NCBI RefSeq assembly: GCF_000006565.2
Contig: NC_031473.1
Location: 2,892,134 to 2,956,133, forward strand
DNA: 64,000 bases
Direction: 5' to 3'
Origin: Toxoplasma gondii ME49
Taxonomy: Eukaryota > Apicomplexa > Conoidasida > Eucoccidiorida > Sarcocystidae
The notes below the pieces were generated by a model, which did no database searches, had not been told where the DNA came from, and worked only from the letters and a program-made list of their open reading frames with translations. How positions within the stretch are numbered: position 1 is the first letter of the stretch; each line of letters starts with the position of its first letter. The position numbers were made by a program, and so were the translations under genes. Of the stretch, positions 35,900 through 47,300 are shown one piece after another.

Positions 35900-36230
35900 C
35901 TGTTGAGGCTAGAGACAGAACTGGGAATGCCGTAATTACTTATCTTTACCTGTCTGTGCTCTTCGACGCTTCCTCCCTTCTGCGTCGTTGCCTCCTCTCT
36001 CTCTTGTCCTCTCCACTTCTTTCTCTCTACTCTTTCTCTGTGTGCGGTTCTGCTCTTCTCTGTCTCAACACAGCACTGTTGTCGTTACGAAATTCCTTTT
36101 CTTCTCCCCTCCGCTGCGCCGTTCCGTGGACCTGCGACAGCCCCCCTCTTCTTCTTCTTCTTCTCTCTTCTCTCTCTCTTCTTCCTCTCTTCTCTCTTCT
36201 CGCTTTCGTCTCGTTTCTCGCTTTTTCGCG

Positions 36231-37785
36231 ATGCCTGTGTCGTCTCTCGCATGCGTGTTGGGCGAGGAAGGCCCTGCGGCGCAGACAGCTCGGCTGCTGC
36301 TCTGCCTTCTCGGATTCGGTTTGCTGTTTCGTTTCTCTCTCCACCGGCGGCTCGCCGCCACCCTCGCCTCTCTGCTGCATCCCCGGCCGCGCCACTATGT
36401 GCGGGCGCATCTCTCCGGCTGCTCCGCTCTTCGGCCTTCGCCGTCGGTACAAGCGAAAAGCTCTTTCTCTCTTCTCCAGCGCGACGGCGCCAGCGCGCTC
36501 GCTCGCCTCTTCAACTTCTTCGCAGGCTCTCCGGCAAAACGCCGCCTGCGTCCGCGGAGAAGCGACGCGCGCAGGGGACATCTCCCCATGACGCTCGTCA
36601 TCGACCTCGACGAGACTCTCGTCCTAGCCACGAAAAGCCGGGTGCGACTCAGACAGGAGACAGGTCTCGAGCCGAGGGTGGCGAGGAGACGGCGAGTTCC
36701 TCGAGCTTGTGCTTTGCCGAAACATGTCGTCGAACAAGAGGTCGTGTCGAGTTAGTCTCCCCCCCTCTCTCCCTGTGAAGGAAGAGTTTCCCCAAAAGCA
36801 GAGACGAGGCGCTGCGACGAGATGCGAAACGACGATGCCCACTCTCGATTCGAGAGGAGACGCGTCGACGGGAGGTGGCGGCGTCCGTGGGCAGAGACCT
36901 GTCTCTCGGACTCCAGACTCGTCTTTCTCCAGTCGCTGCTCCGGCTAGGCTCTCTGTCAGAAACTCGCTTCGCTCAGGCGCACTCTGACGCTGGGTTCCT
37001 CCTTCTCTTCCCTCGCCCCATGTCCCTCTAATTTTTTTCTTTTTTCCTCTTTTTTCCTCTTTTTTTCCTCTTTTTTCCCCCCTCCCCGTTCTCCGTCTCG
37101 TTTCGCGTGTTCTCTATCTCGCTTCTTTTTTTTCACTGTTTCTTCTTTTCTTCCTCTCCTTTTCCCTGCGTTTGCTTCCGCTTTCGAGCCTTCTTTCTCC
37201 TCGCACTGTCTTGTTTCATCCAGTTGTTCTTGTGCTGTTGCCTGCTTGTTCAGCTTTGTCCGGGGCAGCTTGCAGTTGACGTGTTGATACAGGGGAAGCT
37301 GTCGACTTTCTACGTGGCGAAACGACCCTTTGCAGACGTTTTTCTTGCCGAGGTCTGTCCTCCTGCACTTTCCCTCTACCTTTTAGAACCTTCTAAACAT
37401 AACTTTCCTCGACCGTTCAGCGCCAGGACCTTTTCTGATTCTTCGCCACTTTCTCATTTTCTTCTTCCGTTACGACTCTTCTTTTTTCTCACTCTCTTCT
37501 TCCTTCAGTTCTCTTCTTCTCTCTGATTCTTCTGTGTGCTTCTGTGTGTCCACCGGTTATCCGTTTTTCAGTGCCCTCCTCGTTTCCACTTCAGCTACGG
37601 TTCCTGTGTATATACAAAGAACAATGCATGCGAGACTCCTCTTCCATCCAGAGGGAAGCGGAAAGACATTTCGTGCAAACCCTTTCTTTCTGTGTATCCG
37701 TGTACATGGGAACGGAGACAGTGTCGTATGAGGACAGCGTTGCACGTAAACAATATATATATATATATATATGTATATATATGTT

Positions 37786-37817
<32 letters not shown>

Positions 37818-40800
37818 TGGATATGCGTATCTTTTGTAGGTAGAATAGCGGAATAGATATCCGTGTGGGTCTTGACTGATCTTTTATAGCGAGCTTGATG
37901 TGCATGGAGAGAAAGAGAGATAGGGGGACATGGATAAATGCAATCAGGAAACGTAGTACTTCTCAACTGACTCTGAAGCTCTTTTTTTACCGACTTCAAG
38001 TTCTTTTGCGTCTTTTTTCCTGCACGATCTCCGCTTTCCCAGTCAATGCGGTAGTTCACCAAGTTTGACTTCTGTCGCACGGTCCTGAATCCTAGACTTC
38101 TTGTCGAAGACCGATAAGACGGGAACCTCAAAAAGAGACTGAGAGACACATGCATGCGCCTGTGGGTGTCGATTGCTGCTGTCGGCTTCCACGACCATCT
38201 CTGGAGTGTGTGCGTGCGAACGGCGTTGAAAACATCAGCTTCATTGTCTTTTCTGCCTCACGCTTTTCTCCCTGGTTCGCAGCTGTTTCCTCTCTTCCGA
38301 ATCGTCATCTTCACGGCGGGGCGCCACGAGTACGCAAACGCCCTGCTCGGTAAGTGTACGTACACCCGAAACGGGCGAGGACTCAGAGGTCCAGAGACGG
38401 TGCCTCGTTCCTTGCTGTTTCAAGGACGCTGTGAAACCCCCAGACGAACGCGACTCTCTGCCTCGCAGATTCCATTCGCGAGCGCCTTTTTTCTCGCCTT
38501 TCTCCCTTTCTGGGAAACACGAACACTGACTCTCTTCAACAGAGCGCTGGCGCGACCGCTCCTTCTTCTTCTTCTTCTTCTTCGTTCCCCTTTGCCGCGC
38601 CAATCCTCCGCTTACTCCGCAGTGGGAGAGGGAGGTACACGGCGCACTGTCTTCTTTGTTTCTTGCTGCGGTGTCTGTGCAGATAGCCTGGATCTGCAGG
38701 CCTATGTCGATCGCTGTCTAACCAGAGAAGACTGCCGAGTGGTTGGTCCGAATCTCTACGCAAAAGATCTGCAGAGAGTCTGCAGCGATCTCTCGAAAAC
38801 GGTGCTCATCGACGACTCTCCTGTCGCGGCTCTCTACTTCCCAGGTAACTCCTCTGTCCTCACACCCCGTCCACACGTGCATCTACGCACATCCATATTT
38901 AATCATATATTTACATATATATTTACATATATATATATATATACATATAGTCATATATATATATATATAGACATATATGTAGATATATATATAGATATTG
39001 TTACTTCAAAAACATTCTGATTTAAGTATATGTCTGGATAAGCATAAATTCAAATAGTTCACACAAACGTACTCGTACGATGTATTTCTCTGCATAGATA
39101 AGTGTTTCCGTGAAGACTTACTTTGAGAGCACCTACCAATACGTTCGAGATATGTATGTCTGTACTCATGTATATATCTGTGCATTGAGAAAGAAGAAGT
39201 CTTCAACGACGTACTCGACTGTACCCACGCACATGCAGAGACATTCCTCTTTGTCTTTAGATAGAGGCAAGCACACAGATGACTGCCTGTCTCGCTATTC
39301 TCGGTCTCTTCATCTGTCTGTCTACCAAGGTACATCTGCCCAGGTCTTCGTGTCCAACTCGATTCCCCCCTGTCTTTGTGTCGAAATCTTTCTCTGTGGA
39401 TTTGCCTGTTTTCCAGACGTCTTTCTATGTGTCAATGCACATACGCAGACAAAGAGACACAGCAACATATAAATACATATATATATATGCATATATATAT
39501 ATATATGTATGTACATGTATATACACACATATATGTATATATACATATATATATGTATATACATGTATATACATGTCTCTTTTTATAGATATTCAGATCG
39601 AGAGATAAGGAGATACTGTCGTCCATGATCATGCGGAGAAGAGACTTTATTTTTCGCTTCGCTTCGAGTGCTTCTGCTTCGTGTTTCCTGTTTTTTCAGA
39701 TAACTACATTCCCATAGAGGGCTGGTGTGGCAACGCAGCAGACACTGCACTCGTGGATCTCCTCCCCCTCTTGCTTGCCCTCTGCTCTGTCAAAGACGTC
39801 CGAGCCGTCCTTCACCTCCGCCACAGAGGGATCCCCGAACAGGCAAGTCCGAAAAAGAGACAGCGAAAGTCAGTGGAAAAAACACCAAGAAAAACACGAC
39901 GAGACACGACAGGCCAATGCGTACGCGAATACAAATATATGCATATACATGTATATATATATATTTATTTATTTACAGAGACATCTATCTATATCTATAT
40001 CTGTATGTATATATATATATATATATCTATATCTTCCTATATGTATATGTCTGTAGCTGTTTATCTATCTCCATGCATACGCACCCACATACGTACTTAT
40101 ATGTATGCAAATGCACGTATATGTATGTACGGATATGTGTACGTATCCATGTGTATGCATGCATGACTTCGTCTGTATGTATATGCGTGCGTATCTATGA
40201 GAGTTTTAGGGTGTACTGAGGAAGAAGAGACAGAGGAAGAGAGAGAAGATCCGACGCAGCAGAGAGGAGAGGGACATGGAAAGACGACAAATTTGGGGAG
40301 ATGAAGGCTAACGTTTGAGGCAGAGGCGACAAAAAACAAAGAAGTCTTTGGGATGAAGGTGCTATGGATTTTCTCACCCGTTTGCTTGTCGACTTTTCGA
40401 GAACGTGTCTTTCTTGTGCTTTTTTGACTGATGGTTCTTGTCCTTTCCAACTCTCTTTGTCTTTTTTTCGTTCCTCTGTTTTTCGACTCTCTCGGCGATC
40501 CACGTGACTTTCTGCTCGTCTCCACGTCGCAAGTCAACTTCTTTCCTCGCTTTCCATATTTTCTGCGTATCGTCTTTTGCAAAGTTTTTCGAAGGAAAAC
40601 TGCATCAAGTGGTGAACAGCTCCAGGAGCCCCCAGTACTACCGCGGCTCTTGGCATTTCTTTTTACTTTTAGACGAATTTTAACGTGAATAGGTATCGGA
40701 AAAATATTTCTGTGTTTCCGGTATTTTCCTCAGCGACGTGCGTCCTGGCGATCCAGCGACAGTCTGCCTCCTCCTTCCTCTTGCGGTGGACTTCGTCGCT

Positions 40801-41276
40801 TTCTCTCTGCTTCTTCTCTTGGACTCTCCCTCCGCAACGACAGCGACTCTGCTCTCTCGACCTCCTCTCCTTCTTCTCCTTCTTCTCCCTCGTTTTCTCC
40901 CTCGTTTTCTCCCTCTTCCTCGTCTTCTTCCTCGTCTTCTTCTTCTTCTCCCCTTGCACAGCAGCCACCGACTGTGTCGGCGTCGGTGCTCGCTGCATGC
41001 AGGTCGACGATGAGGGCAGGGCTCGTCTCGGGCGTCTACGCGCCTCTGCAGCACGTTCAGGTGTCTCTACACCAGCGCATGCGGTGTCTCGCACAGGGTG
41101 TTCAGGTCTGCGTGAGCCAGAGCCGGTGCTCCGGAGGAGCAAGGAGGACCGAGGAGAGCGAGGCCGCAGAGCGAGGACTCGAGGGAGGCCCTGAGGGAGG
41201 CGACAGGGGGGAGAAGTTGGACGAGGCGAAGACGCTGAAAAGGAAGAGGAAGATCAAGGAGGAAGAGAGTGCTTGA
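36231..41276 (+). CDS. Membrane-anchored NIF/FCP1-family (DxDxT) protein phosphatase
   Basis: Six exons: 36231-36641, 37254-37352, 38283-38349, 38683-38844, 39700-39842, 40734-41276. They give 474 residues, and all junctions match in phase. The N-terminus has one hydrophobic segment (about 20-37, ARLLLCLLGFGLLF). The catalytic motif is DLDET (125-129), whose first Asp is the phospho-acceptor in the HAD-type NIF family. It is followed by STFYVAKRPFADVFLAE, FRIVIFTAGRHEYAN, the second acidic motif KTVLIDDSP (231-239) and PIEGWCGNAADTALVDLLPL. Spacing agrees residue for residue with SCP/Dullard proteins across the first two introns, which supports the model. An N-terminal anchor plus this core resembles CTDNEP1/Dullard, so a lipin-like or other membrane-linked phosphoprotein substrate is possible. 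The C-terminal 180 residues (Ser-rich, then KRKRK) are an extension. Intron 5 begins with GC. Confidence 0.9.
37028..37085 (+). repeat. T/C-rich tract in phosphatase intron 1
   Basis: Repeated TTTTTTCCTC units in the pyrimidine-rich part of intron 1. Confidence 0.8.
37753..37819. repeat. (TA)n array in phosphatase intron 2
   Basis: TA runs broken by TG dinucleotides in the roughly 930-bp second intron. Confidence 0.9.
38903..38997. repeat. (TA)n-rich array in phosphatase intron 4
   Basis: TA-rich repeats interspersed with ACATAT and AGATAT units. Confidence 0.85.
39466..39580. repeat. (TA)n-rich array in phosphatase intron 4
   Basis: A second TA-rich array of the same intron, with TATACATG and TATATATG units. 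Confidence 0.85.
39843..40733 (+). other. GC-AG intron (phosphatase intron 5)
   Basis: The exon ends CCCGAACAG and the intron starts GCAAGT, which is the consensus for the rare GC donor class. It ends ggtattttcctcag. No GT donor in the right phase lies between the conserved end of the catalytic domain and the start of the long final open frame. The intron also holds a TA-rich array at about 39936-40040. Confidence 0.75.
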
Positions 41277-44200
41277 GAATGCAAGACACACCCCACGGTG
41301 CCTTCAAGAAGAAGATGGAGTTCCCACAGAGGGCGCATTGGAGACGAGAGGGAGATCAGAGTTTCCATTGCCACAGAAGGCAGAGCTCCGTGAAGCAGCC
41401 GACAGGACATTGAGGACGAAGCAGGTGCAGAACGCAGAGAGAAGAAGCGGCGAGGCAGACTTTGCGAGAGAGGCCATGCACAGAGAAGAGACAACGCACC
41501 GAGCAGGTGAAAAAGGGAGAGAGGTGGAGACGAAAAACGCCTCGAAAGGAAAGAACGCAGGTGGTGCAGGGAGTCCTGCAAGAAGAGAAGGAGATTCTAA
41601 GAGAGAATGCTCATTTTTTTCGGACTTTTTGCCTTGGCGGGATAGACAGGCCGTGGGGCCTGCCTCTCTGTGTGCGATTCTTGTCTTCCCTCGGTCGCTC
41701 TTTTATCTCCTCTCTTTTGCCAGATAGTCTTCTTTCGTCTTTCACATTTTCCAGCCCATTTTCTCGTCCTCTCTTTCTGGGTCGCTTTGGCTGTTTTTTC
41801 GATTTTAAAACGGCCTGCGGACTTTGCATGCGCTGGTTTTCCTCATGAGACCAGCGGAGCGCGACGCAGCCGTGCTGTCTGCTGTGGTAATCTTCCAGCT
41901 TTCATTTTTCAAGAGTCGTCGAAAGAGAAAGTCTTCCTTTCTGACGCGTGACTTTTGCTTTGGAGACGGAAATGCAGAATAAAACTTGCTGTGTCCTCTA
42001 GAAGAGAGGTCTTCGGCGAAAGCTGTTGAGCATGCCGTCCCCGTGTACTGGTGTACTAACACCTGGCGCTCCACTCTCCTCCGGTGCTAAAAAGTAGACG
42101 CAGAGAGAGAGAAGAAAACGAAAAGGAGGGAAGACAGGAGAGGAGAGAGGACAGGAGAGGAAACCGAAGGACACAGAGGACATAAGACAGGAGAGAAGGG
42201 AGAGGCCGAGATTAGGCGAAGGCTCAGAGACTTGCAGGGGAGAGGAGAAGTGGAGGGAAGGAGAGAGCGTAGAATGGAGAATGTGAGAAGAAACAAAGCG
42301 AGAAGGAAACCACCGCGAAGAAAGAAGACGAGAAGGGAGAAAGGACGAGGGAAGAACGAAGTGTGAGTTCGAAGAGATAGAGGAGAATACGCACGACAAG
42401 AGAGAGAGAAGCTGATGAGAGAGAGAGAGAGGAGACGTTGAAAAAAAGCGTCTTAAGAGCGAGGTTCTCTTGGGGATGCTGCATGGTTTGTGAAGAGGAT
42501 GGATACTTCATACTTCGGAAACCGTTTTGTGCATAAAGACTTTTGTTTTCTTTTTCTTTGCTGTCATAGGGGAAATTCAGTGGCCATGCGTCGCATGCAT
42601 GCCTTCCCCTCTCTCTTCCTTTGTTCTTTTTTCTCCTCTCCTCTCTGTTTCTTCGTCTCTTTTTTTGTCCTCACACAATTGCTCCAGACAAATCGCTCGA
42701 GGGGGGATCTCCTGTTGTGTCGTTCGGTGTATCTGATGCGTTTGGGGGTTTCGGAGTTGATTTTTAAAGTAAAGAAAGCGACGGCAAGCAGAGAAGAAGC
42801 CTGCACAAGTAGAAAGCGGGGAGAGGAGGCTGTACGGAATCTGGAAAAGCGGCTTCCCCAGAGTGAGCGACGGAGACACCATCGCCCCCTTGCCTCGTCC
42901 CTTGCCCTACAGATGCAGGGAGATCAGCACAGAAGTAAACGGGCAGAAAGAGAGATTAGGAGAGCAGGGAGAGAGCGAGAGCAGAGGGAGATTAGGAAAC
43001 AGAAGAGATCAAGAGGAGAGACTGTAGAAGAGGAGAGAAAGAGACAAGTTGAGTGAGGACGGAGGAGGGACATCGACACGAGCGACAGGGAGAAGAGAAC
43101 TTCAGTAGAGAGAAAAAAGTGAAAATCAGAGAGAGAGGCTAGACGAGAAGAGAGAGAAAGTGACTACAGCAGTCAAGAGCGAGCATCGACGAGGAGAGAA
43201 AGAGGTTTTCGGATCATCGTCCGACTTTTTTCAGCCTTCGCATGCGAACCTCCTTCTTCGTCGCTCCCGTTCTTCGTTTCTCCTTTCCCCGAACGGTGCA
43301 ATTCTATTGACCGAGAAGGGATGTTGCCGTTTGGCATGGAAAAACAGAAACTTCAGAGAAAAGAGAACCTCTTCTGGCGCCTCACCTGTGTGTGAGCTAC
43401 GCTGCAGGCCTTGAAACTTCTGTGCTGAGGTGCACTTTGCTCTTTCTTTCTTCTTCCACTGCCGTCAAAAAGAAAGAGTCCATCCGTAAAAAACAGTCTC
43501 TCTTTCTCTTTCTCTTTCTCTGTGTCTCATCTTCGTCAAAGACCTCGCTTCTCAACTCGCGTCCGGCCCCCCGCCTCTCCCGCCTCTCCCGCCGCGTTCC
43601 TCGCTGTTTGAGGCTGCTCGCCTGAGGCGTCTCGACCTGCAGAGGCCAGGTCTGTTCCGCGGAGAAGAAAAAATTCTTTGGGGAATCGAAGCCCCGTGCC
43701 TCGGCGGAAACCACGGACTTTTCGCCTCGGAACAAACGCATGCGACTTCCAGGGTGCTTCTTTGCTCACCGAGTCCGCAGTTTTCGCAGCATGCGCGCTT
43801 GCATGGTGGGGCAGAGGCATTCCTCTGGAAAAATAAAGAAAGTCTGGAAATGTGGACCAGAGACCAGCTACTTTATTCCTCTTCTCTTACCGACGCCTCA
43901 GCTTCTCTCCCGGTTCTCGTCGGACTTCTCCCTCCTCTTAGCTCCGTTTTCCTCGCCGGTTTCTCTAAGCGTTATGGCAACAGTCGCAACGCCGATATAA
44001 TACTCGAGAGCAGCGCGTCTTCTCTCCACTTCGTTCGTCGCTTGTCTTCCTTTCTTCTTTCCCTCTCCTTTTCTCTTGAGTCTTCCTCTCCTTTCCCTAC
44101 AGTGTCGCCGTTTTTTCCTCGACGCGCGAAGGCGAGAGCAAACGCCGCCTGGGTCTCTGGGCTTTCAGAGACACTCTTGCGAGACCCAGGGGAGACCCGG

Positions 44201-44384
44201 CGAGATCAAGAAAAACGAGATCTCGAGGCAACCGAGAGAAATCGAGGAAAGGGGAGACTGAGAAGAACGTGGGAGATCGAGAACAGCCTACAGGGCTCAC
44301 AAGACCTTCGCGAGAAGCAAGAGAGACCAGTCCGAACGAGAAAAAGACGAGGGAAACAGAGAGCAGCTTCGTCCGCGTGCAGCC
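41277..44384. other. Spacer, purine-rich on the plus strand
   Basis: Contains the phosphatase 3' flank and the DDX10-like 5' flank. Long GAGAGA/GAAGAG stretches at about 42090-42450 and 42940-43170 make every frame rich in Arg/Glu (plus) or Ser/Leu (minus), so the many open frames here are compositional. I see no splice-supported exon. Confidence 0.55.
42090..42450 (+). repeat. GA-rich (polypurine) region
   Basis: Nearly all purine on the plus strand, with GGAGAG and GAAGGG units. A second such block is at about 42940-43170. Confidence 0.75.
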
Positions 44385-47300
44385 ATGGCGAAAGAGAGGC
44401 TGATACGCGGGGGCGGCTCTGCCTCGCGCGGCGTCGGCAAAAAAAGAAAAGAATTCCAAAAGCGAGCACCATCAGGCAAGCTCCGCCAGAAAGAACAACA
44501 GGAGATCCGTGAACTGGAAGATCGAATCTGCGTCGAAATGCCTCTCCCTGGCCTCACATGGGAACCCCCTTTCCTCCACTCTTCTGCTTCCTCTGCTTCC
44601 GCTGCTTCCGCTGCTTCTTCTTCTTCCTCTGCTTCTTCTGCTTCTTCTTCTGAAGGCGTCGTTGAGGAGGGAGCCATGGCTCGAGCGGCAGGGAAAGAAG
44701 AAGGCGACCCTTCTGTCTCGCGCGAAAACGCTGCAGGGACACCGACCTTGTCTCGCTTCTTTTTCTCGGATCTTCCGCTCAGTCAGTACACGCGACGAGG
44801 CCTGAAGGAGGGGGGCTTCCACCTGCTGAGCTCCATCCAGGCCCGGGCGATTCCCCATGCGCTCCGAGGCGCCGACGTCCTCGGCGAAGCGAAAACCGGC
44901 AGCGGCAAAACGCTCTGTTTCGTCATTCCTGTACGCGCGTCTCTCCCGCAGAAAGGCAAACAACATGTCGAAAATCGAACCAAGCGTCGCACACAGAAAA
45001 TCCTCCAGACACGCAGTGTGCTGTACACATATATATATATATATATATATTTGTACATATATATACAAATATTTGTACATATATATACAAATATTTGTAC
45101 ATATTTATACAAATATTTGTACATATTTATATAAATATTTGTACATATTTATATATGTATATATATATGTATATATATGTATATATATGTATATATATGT
45201 ATTTGTATCTGTATGTGTCTGGCATCACTAGTGCAGTGCGTCATAGGGATCCGCGCCTGTCTCTCTGTCTCTCTCCATCGCTCTAGTGTCCTACACCCAG
45301 CGCTACCTGCGCAGATGTGGAGGGTCTCATTCGTGTGGATGTCTCTCTCTCTTTTGCATCTGATCTGTCAACCAATCTGTCAATTTGTCAACCGATCTCC
45401 CTTTATATCTATGTGTATCGAAGTCTCTGTGTGTGTCTCGCCATGCAAGTCCATCTCTCTCCTGATATTTCCTACTGGCACTATCTCTGTGCCGATATGC
45501 TCGTCACGCCTATATATATGTATATATATGTATTAAGACAGTTGTCTCGTCAATTTTCATGGACAGGGTACGACCTCTCCGGTTCGCGGATCTGTGAAGG
45601 TGTGGATACTGACGACTCACCATCCGAGTACTTTTTCTCGGAATTTCTTCTCGGTGTTTCTGTCATGTTTCGCAAAATTTGGAGGCGGTTTACCTTTTGT
45701 TGAATCCATTGTCCACATCTTTTTGCGTCGTTTCCCTCGCCGCTGTTCAGGTTCTCGAGTGTCTGTACAGAAACTGCGTGAGCAGCATCGACGGCTTGGC
45801 GGCTCTCATCCTCGCGCCCACACGAGAGCTCGCCGTGCAGATCTTCGATGTTATCAAACTCGTAGGCCGGTGAGAAAAGCGCATGCAAAAACAGAAAGTG
45901 ACGGAAGAAAGAGAAGAGAGAGAAGAAAGAGAAGAAAGAGAAGAGAGAGAAGAGAGAGAAGGCAGGAGAAAACAGGAAGAAGAAGAGCCAGTGAGTGCAG
46001 AGGGAGACGAGGAAGAGGCGCGAGAAATGAGAAGAGACAAAGGAGTGAAGTTGTAAAGAGTTGCTGCTTCTGCTGCTGGCCTTCCGCTGTGCATGAGACA
46101 CAGGGGAAGAAGTGAAGCGACCACTGTGCGCCAGAGGAAGGTGACTTCTCGTTTCTTCTGGAATGTCTTGCAGGCATCACGAATTCTCGGCGGGATGTTT
46201 GATCGGAGGGAAGAGTGTACAAGCTGAGGCTCAGCGCGTAAATGCTTTGAACATCGTCGTCGGTACTCCCGGTCGTGTTCTTCAACATATGGAAGAGTCG
46301 CAGCTGTGGGAGGCGAATGGCCTAAAAATCTTAGGTGAGACAAATCTCAACAGCACAGGCAAGAGACCGTTCTTGCCTCGTACTTCCATGCATACAGTCT
46401 TCCAGCAACAGATCTTGTCACATTGTTAATCTGCTGGTCTTTTTCATCACCAACCTTTCTTTCTCTCTTCTCTCCATTCTTCTTATCTTTTTTCTCTACT
46501 CCTCTCCTTCGTCTCTCTTTCTCTCTCTCTCTTTGTCTTCTTTTTCGTTTCTCTTTCTTCTTCTCCTCTTTCTTCTTCGCCTCCACTGTCGTCGTCGCCT
46601 CTCTCCTTTGCCTTTCCTTCTGCTCCGACGTTTGGTTCGCGTCCAGTTCGCTTTCTGTTGCCCCCCAGCTCTCTCGACGCTGTCGAAGACAACGCCTTCT
46701 CCGCGTCTAGGCTCCTCACAGCGACGCACTGGCGACGAGATGTTGTGCGGTACAGAAGGAACAGGAACTCGCGACTCGCTCTTGGGTCACCTCGAGTTTT
46801 AGCGGCAAATCCACGCCGAATGGGTAGAAGTTCTCAAAATTGTACTCTCATTCCCTGTCGTGTGCGTGCGGTGCTCGTGCCTTCACAGTGATTGATGAAG
46901 CAGATCGGATGGTCGATTTGGGATTCTTCGAAACGTCTCGCCTCATCATTAATCAACTGCCTCCCGAAAGACAGTCGCTGCTCTTCTCCGCGACTCTGAA
47001 AAGCGCAGTGAAACGTCTCGCCGCTCTCGCTGCTTCGGTAAGTCTCTACGGTTTACGGTTGAGCGTTCAAGGTTTTCAGGATCTCCGTGCACTTGACAAG
47101 CGATCGACAAAAAACCTGGATAAGAACCGACTGGGTTACAGATGTGAAGCGACTTCTTTGCCGTGCAATCGCTTCTCGCCTTTGCCAGTCCACAGAGAGG
47201 CGCCTCCCGCCACCTTCTCCTGGCGCGCTTTTTCACGAATTTATGCGGGGTGCCTGCCCCTTAGCTCGGAGGTTCTCCTGGTGCATTCTCTGTACGTCTC

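Noticed and set aside
36027..36581. 184-codon minus-strand open frame
   Set aside because: Arg/Glu-rich shadow antisense to exon 1 of the phosphatase; the conserved DLDET motif fixes the coding strand as plus.
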